NCBI GenBank assembly: GCA_023423015.1
Contig: JAFAGE010000274.1
Coordinates: forward strand, 1-6,644
From: Bacteroidota bacterium
GTDB lineage: Bacteria > Bacteroidota > Bacteroidia > Chitinophagales > Chitinophagaceae
Direction: 5' to 3'
Length of the DNA stretch: 6,644 bases
How positions within the stretch are numbered: position 1 is the stretch's first letter; the number at the start of each line of letters is the position of its first letter. A program made the position numbers and the translations under genes. Under the pieces are notes generated by a model. That model ran no database searches and was not told the origin of the DNA. It worked only from the letters and a program-made list of their open reading frames with translations. Shown here piece after piece: positions 1-6,644 of this stretch.

Positions 1-974
1 CGGTTGTGGCAATGATCCTTACCGGTAACGGCCAGGTAAAGGCATTAAATCTCGAAGCGGTGATATTCAGCCTTGCACTCGGCTTGATCATCGGAAACTT
101 TTTCAAACTTCCTACCTGGTTCAGGGACGTGCTTTCTACCGAGCTTTTCGTAAAAATCGGACTTGTAATCCTGGGCACCGGTGTGATATTCGGCGACATT
201 CTGAAAGCAGGGTCTAAAGGATTGCTGCAGGCGTTGGTTGTGGTTTTAACAGTATGGTATTTTGCGTACTGGCTTTGCAGAAAGTTGAAAGTTGATAAGG
301 AAATGACGATGATGATATCAAGTGCGGTTTCGATTTGTGGTGTGTCGGCAGCCATCGCTACTGCAGGAGCAATCAAAGGGGATAACAAAAAATTGTCTTA
401 TGTCATATCGCTCGTGTTGATCACAGCAATACCGATGATGATCGCGATGCCATACATCGCCATCTGGCTGGGCTTGTCGCAGGAAGTTACCGGCGCATGG
501 CTGGGAGGTACAATTGATACTACAGGCGCTGTCGTGGCATCGGGAACTCTTGTGGGTGAAGACGCGCTTAAGATCAGCACAATTGTAAAATTTTCCCAGA
601 ATGTTCTGCTTGGCCTGGCAGCTTTTGCGATCTCCGTTTACTGGACATTCAGCGGGCCGGAAAATAAGAAACGGGAAGAGAACCCCGGCCTCGGAGTTAT
701 CTGGGACCGTTTCCCCAAGTTTGTGCTCGGATTTGTAGGAGCCTCGCTGCTTTTTTCTTTTGTTCTGGATGCTTCACAAACGTCGGCCGTAAAAGACAGT
801 TTGAAGAATGTACAAACGCTCTGGTTTGTGCTGGCATTTACAAGCATCGGGCTTGAAACAAATTTTGCCGACCTTTTTAAATCGGATAATCGCAAACCGC
901 TTTATGCATTCCTCGTTGCACAGGGTTTTAATATCCTGATCACTTTGGTGATAGCATATTTCCTGTTTAAATAA
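1..974 (+). CDS. YeiH/UPF0324-family putative sulfate exporter, 5'-truncated
   Basis: Integral inner-membrane protein of the PF03601 (YeiH, UPF0324) family. The family is annotated as putative sulfate exporters, but transport is poorly demonstrated. The reading frame is open to the left window edge (codon 3-5 is Val), so the in-frame GTG at 6 is probably internal and the true start lies upstream. About 322 residues are visible; E. coli YeiH is about 349, and related Bacteroidota proteins are longer. Counting from the GTG, family landmarks are a KIGLVILGTGVIFGD block (50-64), a SICGVSAAIATAGAIKG block (109-125), a GAWLGGTIDTTGAVVASG block (163-180) followed by IVKFSQNVLL (193-202), and FTSIGLETNFADLF (278-291). 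Hydrophobic segments recur between them, with a polar charged loop near 216-235. The protein ends in a membrane helix and the stop is TAA at 972-974. In the third block Asp171 stands where many YeiH proteins have His in a GxSIH motif. The family call is firm; the substrate is not. Confidence 0.88.
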   Translation, partial: VVAMILTGNGQVKALNLEAVIFSLALGLIIGNFFKLPTWFRDVLSTELFVKIGLVILGTGVIFGDILKAGSKGLLQALVVVLTVWYFAYWLCRKLKVDKEMTMMISSAVSICGVSAAIATAGAIKGDNKKLSYVISLVLITAIPMMIAMPYIAIWLGLSQEVTGAWLGGTIDTTGAVVASGTLVGEDALKISTIVKFSQNVLLGLAAFAISVYWTFSGPENKKREENPGLGVIWDRFPKFVLGFVGASLLFSFVLDASQTSAVKDSLKNVQTLWFVLAFTSIGLETNFADLFKSDNRKPLYAFLVAQGFNILITLVIAYFLFK

Positions 975-1075
975 AGCAGAATCGCTCGTTACATACATTC
1001 AGGTTTTTCCCGGATGTTCAGAATATATTTCGCAGATATTCAGTAACTGGTCGATAGACTTCTATTCCCAAGGTT

Positions 1076-2002
1076 TTATCTGTTTCGAAGTAAGCCGATT
1101 TTCCTGTAGCATTTCACCAGTTCATTGGCGATGATTTCGTTTCCAACATCGGAGGGATGCAACCCATCATAAGTAAGGTCAATTGATTCCTCGGGATAGG
1201 GATATTCAGTATCGTCGGGATTGAAGGGAATCTTTGTGTACTCGGGATACGTGAAATTCCGGTACGAATTTGTTGTACTGTCTTTAAGTCTCTTGAATTT
1301 GACAAGCCTTTTGTAACTGAATTGTTTATTATTAAACAGATCGACAACAGGGAGTTTTTCATGCTTGCCGATATCTATAATTGCTTTCGCAACATCTTGC
1401 AGCCATTGTCCATTTTTTAGCTGGTATGAACCATAAGCCTTGTTGTGGAAGTTACCCATGTACACAAAGTCGGTTCTTTTCATCGGCGTCATAAGTACAA
1501 TCTTCGCAGACGGATTCAACTTCCTGAGTTTATCAATGATGATGCGGAAAGAACCATAAATTGTGGAACTGCCGCTGGCTGAACGATAATCCTGTAGTGT
1601 TCCGATCGGCAATCCCTGCCACCAATCATTTGTACCAAGGAGTATTGTATAAATATCAGCAGATTCCAATCCCAGGCTGTCAATTTTGTCTGCAATTCCG
1701 CGTGCGGTCCACCCATTATGCCCCTGGTTTACGTAACTAATTTCCGGGAGCTTATCGACAACCCTTGTCATATAACCTTTACTCACCCTGCCGCCGGTTT
1801 CGTCGGCGTGTTGATTCAGGTAGGTAATAGAATCACCAATGGCAATCCAGGTGATCTTTTCCTGGTAAAGGAAAGAGCTGAACAGGATTACGAAAAATAT
1901 GCCCATTGCCAATCGGCTGCAAGTACGTACTGCCATCGAATCAGTATTAGAAGAGTTGCGCTTAATGTAAAACAAAAACATCAATTTACCTGTCTGGCTC
2001 AT
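1076..2002 (-). CDS. Secreted or membrane-anchored SGNH/GDSL-family hydrolase
   Basis: Serine hydrolase of the SGNH/GDSL superfamily, whose members include carbohydrate O-acetyl esterases, lipases and acyl-esterases. All catalytic blocks are visible in the 308-residue reading: block I IGDSIT (Ser58), block II NQGHNG (Gly94 or Gly97), block III LLGTNDW (Gly123, Asn125), and block V YDGLHPSD (Asp279, His282). A Tyr/Pro-rich stretch at about 245-272, before block V, looks like a family-specific loop over the active site. A hydrophobic segment at 33-46 (MGIFFVILFSSFLY) is a signal peptide or membrane anchor, so the enzyme should act outside the cytoplasm. The start is uncertain. The longest frame puts 32 mostly polar residues before this segment; internal ATGs at 1936 (Met23, giving MAVRTCSRLAMG) and 1906 (Met33) give more normal signal peptides. 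I see no Shine-Dalgarno that settles it. The gene is transcribed divergently from the GH30-PHP gene, which suggests a shared role in removing ester groups from a glycan; that role is inference. Confidence 0.88.
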   Translation of the reverse strand: MSQTGKLMFLFYIKRNSSNTDSMAVRTCSRLAMGIFFVILFSSFLYQEKITWIAIGDSITYLNQHADETGGRVSKGYMTRVVDKLPEISYVNQGHNGWTARGIADKIDSLGLESADIYTILLGTNDWWQGLPIGTLQDYRSASGSSTIYGSFRIIIDKLRKLNPSAKIVLMTPMKRTDFVYMGNFHNKAYGSYQLKNGQWLQDVAKAIIDIGKHEKLPVVDLFNNKQFSYKRLVKFKRLKDSTTNSYRNFTYPEYTKIPFNPDDTEYPYPEESIDLTYDGLHPSDVGNEIIANELVKCYRKIGLLRNR

Positions 2003-2071
2003 GCGTCAAAGTGAACAAAAACTTGGGTATGGAGTGAATGACGGTTTATTCGAGAAAATCGCTTATGTTGG
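2003..2071. promoter_or_regulatory. Divergent intergenic region, probable back-to-back promoters
   Basis: This 69-base gap lies between the divergently transcribed SGNH hydrolase gene and the GH30-PHP/deacetylase-like gene pair, so the promoters for both directions must lie here or overlap the 5' ends. Two one-mismatch matches to the Bacteroidota -7 box (TAnnTTTG) are visible: TATGTTGG at 2064-2071 on the plus strand, and TCACTTTG on the minus strand (complement of 2007-2014). Neither has a TTG at the expected -33 distance. Both lie only a few bases from the longest-frame starts, so if they are real the downstream ATGs (2096 on plus, 1936 or 1906 on minus) would be the true starts. No convincing operator palindrome or riboswitch is seen. 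The promoter role follows from gene arrangement; the exact boxes are weak. Confidence 0.35.
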
Positions 2072-4768
2072 ATGATGAGAGAACCGGTTACAATTATGGC
2101 ACCTAAAGTAATTGCCTGCCTGCTGGTATTCCAGCTGTGTGTTTCCACACTCATCCGGGCTCAAGACGCTCCAACCAAATATACACATGTGCATGCTGAC
2201 GGATCAAAGTTGTTGCAGCGCTTCGATGGTGTAGGCGTAAATGCAAATACACGCAGCTGGGATGAAGCGAAGCTTCAACCCGCATTAGACCTGCTGATCG
2301 ATTATATGCATTCTGCCATCTGGCGGGTAATTGCCGAAACGGTAGATGATTGGGAAACGGAGAACGATAATTCCGATCCTTTTACATTCAACTGGAACTA
2401 CTACAACAAACTTTATGAAACATCAAAATTTCAGAAGGTATGGAACACTCTCGGTTATCTCAACAAGCGTGGAATCACAGAAAACATCATCATCAATTTT
2501 ATGGGCTTTGCCCCACGGTGGATGGGTGAGAAAATTATTGAACCGAAGTTTGAGGACGAATATGTGGAGATGGTTGTTTCGTTTTATCATTATGCATTGA
2601 AAACAAAAGGCCTGAAATTCGGATACATTTCGCCAACTAATGAATCTGATCATCACAATTTCAGCGAAGGCCCCCATCTGACAGGTGAACAACATGCAGA
2701 AATTCTGAATAAAATCATCCGCCGAATGCAGGAGTTGCAACTGATGGACGGAATAAAGGTTATTGCTCCCGATAATGCCAGCCCGGGTCCGGCGCTCAAA
2801 GAGTTTATTCCCGCTATGATGCGCGATAGTCTCATTATGCAACACAGTGGTCCGCTGGGATTTCACTCTTATTCCGGCCACATCCGCGAAGTGCCGCCAT
2901 TCATTAAATCGTCGCACTATCCCGATAAATCTTACTGGATCACTGAATGGAATGCATGGTGCAATGGTTGCGACGATGGTATACTCGGTGAATACAATTA
3001 TCCTTATGCCAAAAAAAGTGTATCTCACCTGATTTCGTTACTTAAAGGTGGCGCAGGTGCCTGTTTGTTATGGGAGGCATACGACAGTTATTATTCACAT
3101 CATGCTCCGTCATTGTTCAGCTACTGGGGAGTGCTTGAATACAACCCTGATAACAAAACATATCATCCCCGTAAGCATTTTTATGCCATACAGCAGGTGA
3201 GCCGTTTCTTAAAACCTGGTATGAGGCAACTGGGACTTCAGCAATCCGGAGACAGTCTACTGGTGTTTGCGGCCATCGACTCTTTAAAAAAGGAGTTGGT
3301 GATAGCAGGCGTCAATTCGGATCCCGGCAGGATCTCTCTTCAATTATCCGTGGAAAATATCGGAAACGTGCAAAATGTGCAGGCGGTGTATACCGATTCG
3401 ATATCTGATCTGCAAACGATAAAGGAGATCACAATAAACGGCGATTCTGTTACTGTGCTGTTGCCACCAGATTGCATATTCACCATCCATGCTTCGTTGT
3501 CAGATACCACGAAGAACAAAGAAATCAATCAATCGGCAGTGCCGGAGAAGTGGTACGCCGGAGACATACACGTTCACCGGAATTGCGGTACCGACTCCAT
3601 TGTTCCCGAAAAAACACTGCTGGCAATGATGGAGAACAACAATTTGTCAGTCGTTTCATTGCTCGCCGATATGGGGAATGGTGAAGTGAAACCGAGTGTG
3701 GAAGACCTTCAAAAAGTGAATGGGAAACCTTCGCCGGTTTCTACATCAAACCGCATTATTCAGTGGGATACCGAGTGGCATTGGGATGCCACCTACAATC
3801 AATTCGGGCACCAGGCATTGGGCGGGCACCTTGTGCTGCTCGGCTTGAAGAAGGCCAAACAAATCTGGGAGGAATCACCCTGGCGCATTTTGGATTGGGC
3901 GAAAAAACAAGATGCAATTCGTGGCTTTGCGCATTTTCAGTACCTGGCAGACACCGTTCAAAACCAGCTGAACTGCTGCATTCCCATCGACTACCCGGTG
4001 GAAGCTGCGTTGGGAAACATTGACTTTGTGTCGGAAGATGTGTTAAGCGGTTCACGGGCCAGCCTGGGAGAACACCGGGCCGACGCCGCGATCAACGCTT
4101 ATTACAAACTCCTGAATTGTGGCTTTAAGATAGGTTTTGCTGCAGGTACCGACTACCCATGCAACAGCCACGAGCCTCTCGGTTCGCTGTTAACGTATGT
4201 GCACGTTGATGGAGAGCTCACCTACCGGAAGTGGGTAGAAGGCATCCGCTATGGAAAAACGGTTGTTTCACGTAATGGTAACCGTGAGTTCCTTGATTTT
4301 AAAGTTGATGGAAATAAGATGCCGGGTAGCGAAATTTCTGTACCGGATGGCCGGAAATTTGAGCTCGAGGTAAAATGGAACAGCGCATCCCATCTTTCCG
4401 GCGTTGTTGAAATTGTTCATAACGGGAAAGTGATTGATAGTATCAGGGCTGTGTTGAAGCCCGGCGAATCGGCTGTTTTAAAAAGCAGAATTGATGTTCG
4501 GGAAAGTGGATGGGTTTGCGCGCGCCGAATGGATGAAAACGGTCATCAGTTGCACACGGCACCCGTTTACTTCAAGGTTGCCGGTAAGCCTGTACGAGCA
4601 AGCAAGACTGATGCATTGTTCTTTGTGTCGTGGATGGATAATCTGCTTGATAAGATTAAACCTGGTGGAGAATGGAATCATTATTTTGACAGGGACCTCA
4701 AAACGATAAAACGGCGCTATTTACGCGCGAGACACGTCTACCAGAAGATTGCCGATGAATCAAAATAA
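2072..4768 (+). CDS. Secreted GH30-like glycosidase fused to CehA/McbA-type PHP metallohydrolase
   Basis: Two-enzyme extracytoplasmic protein of 898 residues. The signal peptide is clearest from Met9 (ATG at 2096): MAPK, a hydrophobic core, then LIRA-QDAP with cleavage near residue 30; there is no lipobox. Residues about 38-385 form a clan GH-A barrel most like GH30. It has RFDGVGVNAN near the start, acid/base motif SPTNESD (Glu191), GFHSY (His265), nucleophile motif YWITEWNAW (Glu292), and then the GH30-type transition FYAIQQVSRFLKPG (370-383) into a beta-sandwich to about 475. After a polar linker (476-490), residues 494-735 form a PHP domain of the CehA/McbA family: GDIHVH (Asp498, His500, His502), TEWHW (Glu568), GGHLVLLGL (His586), AHFQY (His621), AGTDYPC (Asp694) and RYGKTVVSRNG (726-736). 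A beta-sandwich (about 738-838) and a basic helical tail (ALFFVSWMDNLLDKI and on) complete a typical CehA C-terminus. GH30 enzymes cut beta-linked glycans; CehA-type proteins hydrolyse ester-like bonds, but the substrate here is unknown. It is probably co-transcribed with the gene 14 bases downstream. Confidence 0.85.
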   Translation: MMREPVTIMAPKVIACLLVFQLCVSTLIRAQDAPTKYTHVHADGSKLLQRFDGVGVNANTRSWDEAKLQPALDLLIDYMHSAIWRVIAETVDDWETENDNSDPFTFNWNYYNKLYETSKFQKVWNTLGYLNKRGITENIIINFMGFAPRWMGEKIIEPKFEDEYVEMVVSFYHYALKTKGLKFGYISPTNESDHHNFSEGPHLTGEQHAEILNKIIRRMQELQLMDGIKVIAPDNASPGPALKEFIPAMMRDSLIMQHSGPLGFHSYSGHIREVPPFIKSSHYPDKSYWITEWNAWCNGCDDGILGEYNYPYAKKSVSHLISLLKGGAGACLLWEAYDSYYSHHAPSLFSYWGVLEYNPDNKTYHPRKHFYAIQQVSRFLKPGMRQLGLQQSGDSLLVFAAIDSLKKELVIAGVNSDPGRISLQLSVENIGNVQNVQAVYTDSISDLQTIKEITINGDSVTVLLPPDCIFTIHASLSDTTKNKEINQSAVPEKWYAGDIHVHRNCGTDSIVPEKTLLAMMENNNLSVVSLLADMGNGEVKPSVEDLQKVNGKPSPVSTSNRIIQWDTEWHWDATYNQFGHQALGGHLVLLGLKKAKQIWEESPWRILDWAKKQDAIRGFAHFQYLADTVQNQLNCCIPIDYPVEAALGNIDFVSEDVLSGSRASLGEHRADAAINAYYKLLNCGFKIGFAAGTDYPCNSHEPLGSLLTYVHVDGELTYRKWVEGIRYGKTVVSRNGNREFLDFKVDGNKMPGSEISVPDGRKFELEVKWNSASHLSGVVEIVHNGKVIDSIRAVLKPGESAVLKSRIDVRESGWVCARRMDENGHQLHTAPVYFKVAGKPVRASKTDALFFVSWMDNLLDKIKPGGEWNHYFDRDLKTIKRRYLRARHVYQKIADESK

Positions 4769-4782
4769 TTGTTACAGTGATT

Positions 4783-6627
4783 ATGAGAGCTAAACCTATT
4801 TTACTGTTTGTTTGTATTTTCTTTACCACCTTCTATGCTGCCACTGGGCAGCGATTGCAATCGCCGATTCTCCTGTTATATTCAACAGATGAATTTGGCG
4901 CGTATACCTCCGAAATATTGAAAACTGAAGGTTTCAGTGATTTCGATGCGCGTGAACTCGGCTCAGTTAATTTGTCCGCAGAATTATTGAAAAAATATCG
5001 CATCGTTGTATTAAGCTGCACCAGGCTTTCACCTGAACAGGTATTGGCAGTTGCAAGCTATGTGAAGGAAGCAGGAAATCTGATTGCAGTAACTCCCCAT
5101 CCTGAATTAGAGGAGGTGTTGGGAATACGTGTAGAATCGGGGAAGTCCGATTTTTCCATCATGTCCATCGATTCTGTCACGTCTATTGGTCGTGGACTTA
5201 CAGGGCAGAAATTTCGTATTCATGCTCCGGGAAGTTTGTGTACTGCAAAAAGCGCTGAGACTCTTGCATGGTTTTATCCCGAAAGGAAGCATATGCAGGG
5301 AAGTCCGGCGGTGACGATTAACCAGTTCGGTAAGGGACGCACTATTGCATTCTTATACAATCTTCCACAAAATGTCGTCTACACCCGGCAGGGTAATCCG
5401 AATTCAGCGGATAAAGAAATGGATGGTATTACCGGCATCCGCGCTATGGATCTTTTTACCGATCAGTGGGTCGACGGATCAGATAATGTACTCAATCACG
5501 CCGACGAGCAGATGCGTCTGCTGACTCATGGTATTGAATGGATGAGCAATGCTTCGTCTCCGCTTCCCCGGCTCTGGTATTTCCCCGATACTTTAAAGTG
5601 CATTGTTACATTAAATAACGATGGTGAAGATTCCCGGGAAGATGAATTTGTGAAGCAGTTTGAAGATGTTTACGCTAAAGGGGCAAAGATGACACTATAT
5701 ATCAAGGAGACGCACCTGGTATCAAAAGCATTTACCGATAAATGGCAGCAGCGCGGTTTCGAAATCTCAGGACATCCGGATCACACGAAAGAGGCAACCG
5801 CTCCCCGATATAGTACAATGGATAGCATCTACAAGGAATTAAACCAGCGACTAAATAAGTCATATGGTATTGAGGGAATGAAAACGGTAACCAATCACTG
5901 GTTTGTTTGGTGTGGAAAGCATCCCGATGGACGCTACGATTTTGCTGCACAGGCAAAACTGGAAGAATTGAATGGAGTAGGGCTTGATTGCAATTATGCG
6001 CACTACGATAATGGCTCGCCGCAGGGACACTTCCTGGGAACATCGGGTTGGAACCAGGGAAATTACACCGGCAGTGGCCTGGCCATGAAATTTTCAGATG
6101 CAGAGGGAAACCTCATCAACGTTTACCAACAGCTGAATAATGTGTACGACCAGCAATACATGGAACAGAAAGACCAGGAAGGTTATTTCAATTGTTATAA
6201 AGGGTTGATGGATCGAAGCTTAAGCCAGGGAGTATATTCGTACATCAGTGTTCGCGCACACAATAACGAGTACTTTTTTTCTGAAGTTCCGTTAATGCAG
6301 ATGCTCGACTACGCGAATAGCCGGAATGTACCGGTGTGGACAGAACTGAAATTGCTGGAATTCTTACGTTCCCGCGAAGCGGCGAAAATCGGGGGAACAT
6401 CATGGAACAAAAATGTTTTAAGTTTTAATTTCAGCACACCGGTGCAAACAAACGAGAAGCTCTCCTGTATTGTACCATACCATTTCCAGGGCAAACGGAT
6501 TAAAGGAGTCAGCGTAAACGGTAAGCAGGTGGCATTGCACAACGAAATGATAAAAGGGTATGAATATGTTTTTGTTTCGGTGAAGCCCGGTAGTAGTTAT
6601 CGGGTGGCGGTTGAATATGCAGAATAG
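4783..6627 (+). CDS. Secreted protein with amidotransferase-like and NodB/polysaccharide-deacetylase-like domains
   Basis: The frame opens at a GTG at 4777, but the ATG at 4783 is preferred because it begins a clean signal peptide (MRAKPILLFVCIFFTTFYAATGQ). It gives 614 residues; positions below count from the GTG. Residues about 28-260 resemble a class I glutamine-amidotransferase-like or ThuA-like Rossmann fold: an ILLLYSTD strand, YRIVVLSCTRLSPEQ, an AGNLIAV strand, and GKGRTIAFLYNLP. No Cys-His-Glu triad is evident, so it is probably non-catalytic or binding. Residues about 272-525 match a NodB/polysaccharide-deacetylase-like barrel: IVTLNNDGED (Asp282) with MTLYIKE after it, GFEISGHPDH (His333, His336), VTNHWFVWCG (His374) and SVRAHN (His495). 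A beta-rich domain (about 540-616) ends the protein. In classical CE4 deacetylases the first motif is TFDDG and the His pair is HxxxH; here Asn281 replaces the base Asp and the spacing is HxxH, so classical deacetylation is doubtful. The start lies 14 bases after the GH30-PHP stop, indicating an operon. The domain call is moderate; the function is unknown. Confidence 0.78.
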   Translation: MRAKPILLFVCIFFTTFYAATGQRLQSPILLLYSTDEFGAYTSEILKTEGFSDFDARELGSVNLSAELLKKYRIVVLSCTRLSPEQVLAVASYVKEAGNLIAVTPHPELEEVLGIRVESGKSDFSIMSIDSVTSIGRGLTGQKFRIHAPGSLCTAKSAETLAWFYPERKHMQGSPAVTINQFGKGRTIAFLYNLPQNVVYTRQGNPNSADKEMDGITGIRAMDLFTDQWVDGSDNVLNHADEQMRLLTHGIEWMSNASSPLPRLWYFPDTLKCIVTLNNDGEDSREDEFVKQFEDVYAKGAKMTLYIKETHLVSKAFTDKWQQRGFEISGHPDHTKEATAPRYSTMDSIYKELNQRLNKSYGIEGMKTVTNHWFVWCGKHPDGRYDFAAQAKLEELNGVGLDCNYAHYDNGSPQGHFLGTSGWNQGNYTGSGLAMKFSDAEGNLINVYQQLNNVYDQQYMEQKDQEGYFNCYKGLMDRSLSQGVYSYISVRAHNNEYFFSEVPLMQMLDYANSRNVPVWTELKLLEFLRSREAAKIGGTSWNKNVLSFNFSTPVQTNEKLSCIVPYHFQGKRIKGVSVNGKQVALHNEMIKGYEYVFVSVKPGSSYRVAVEYAE

Positions 6628-6644
6628 GCAGGGGCACAGGGCGG

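Noticed and set aside
1021..1041. Possible hairpin GAATAT/ATATTC with a 9-base loop in the convergent gap between the transporter and SGNH genes
   Set aside because: The stem is only six AT-rich pairs, flanked by a mismatch and with no T-run in either direction; it does not qualify as an intrinsic terminator. The rest of 975-1075 holds nothing recognisable.
1718..2014. 98-codon plus-strand open frame opposite the SGNH gene
   Set aside because: It is antisense to the signal peptide and block I/II region of the SGNH hydrolase and has no domain or motif of its own.
2004..2043. CGTCA (2004-2008) and TGACG (2039-2043) as an inverted repeat in the divergent promoter region
   Set aside because: Only five bases per arm with a 30-base spacer, which is expected by chance; no regulator gene is nearby to support an operator.
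2072..2200. Lipoprotein signal for the GH30-PHP protein (Cys17 or Cys23 near the N-terminus)
   Set aside because: The residues before each Cys do not form a lipobox, and the hydrophobic core continues past them to a signal-peptidase-I-like site near LIRA-Q.
2423..3028. 201-codon open frame on the minus strand inside the GH30-like domain
   Set aside because: It lies wholly antisense to a well-supported catalytic domain, its product has no recognisable motif, and it has no promoter or ribosome-site support. It is a codon-bias shadow.
3756..4055. Overlapping open frames on both strands within the PHP domain
   Set aside because: Compositional shadows of the GH30-PHP gene; no motifs, and fully contained in the conserved PHP motif region.
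6628..6644. G-rich tail after the last stop codon
   Set aside because: Only 17 bases remain before the window ends; too short to assign a terminator, repeat or new gene.

Overview
The window looks like a chromosomal segment of a Bacteroidota-type bacterium. The reasons are indirect: moderate GC by eye (not counted), no clear Shine-Dalgarno sequences before the genes, large secreted carbohydrate-active proteins with type I signal peptides, and protein sequences that read like Cytophagia/Chitinophagia relatives. No rRNA, tRNA, mobile element or CRISPR array is visible, so the taxon is an inference.

Layout. Positions 1-974 (+) hold the 3' part of a YeiH/UPF0324-type inner-membrane transporter (PF03601, putative sulfate exporter) whose beginning lies outside the window. 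After a 101-base convergent gap with no convincing terminator comes a minus-strand gene (1076-2002) for a secreted or membrane-anchored SGNH/GDSL hydrolase. A 69-base divergent intergenic region (2003-2071) separates it from two plus-strand genes. The first (2072-4768) encodes an unusual two-enzyme protein: an N-terminal GH30-like clan GH-A glycosidase fused to a C-terminal CehA/McbA-type PHP metallohydrolase. The second starts only 14 bases later (ATG at 4783, stop at 6627). It encodes a secreted protein with an N-terminal glutamine-amidotransferase-like fold, a NodB/polysaccharide-deacetylase-like domain and a C-terminal beta-rich domain.

How they may work together. Three neighbouring genes all carry N-terminal export signals, and together they encode four hydrolase-type domains: glycosidase, PHP metallohydrolase, deacetylase-like and SGNH esterase-like. 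The simplest reading is a small extracytoplasmic locus that cuts a decorated glycan and removes ester or acyl groups from it. The substrate cannot be read from the sequence. No SusC/SusD pair, sugar-sensing regulator or sulfatase is present in the window. The transporter at the left edge is probably an unrelated neighbour, because it ends convergently with the SGNH gene.

The most notable features are the GH30-PHP fusion and the altered active-site motifs in the PHP and NodB-like domains. In the PHP domain the usual Asp-His of motif II and the last His of the GSDxH-type motif are missing. In the NodB-like domain Asn replaces the usual catalytic-base Asp, and the HxxxH pair has the wrong spacing. 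These suggest divergent chemistry or loss of the classical activity.
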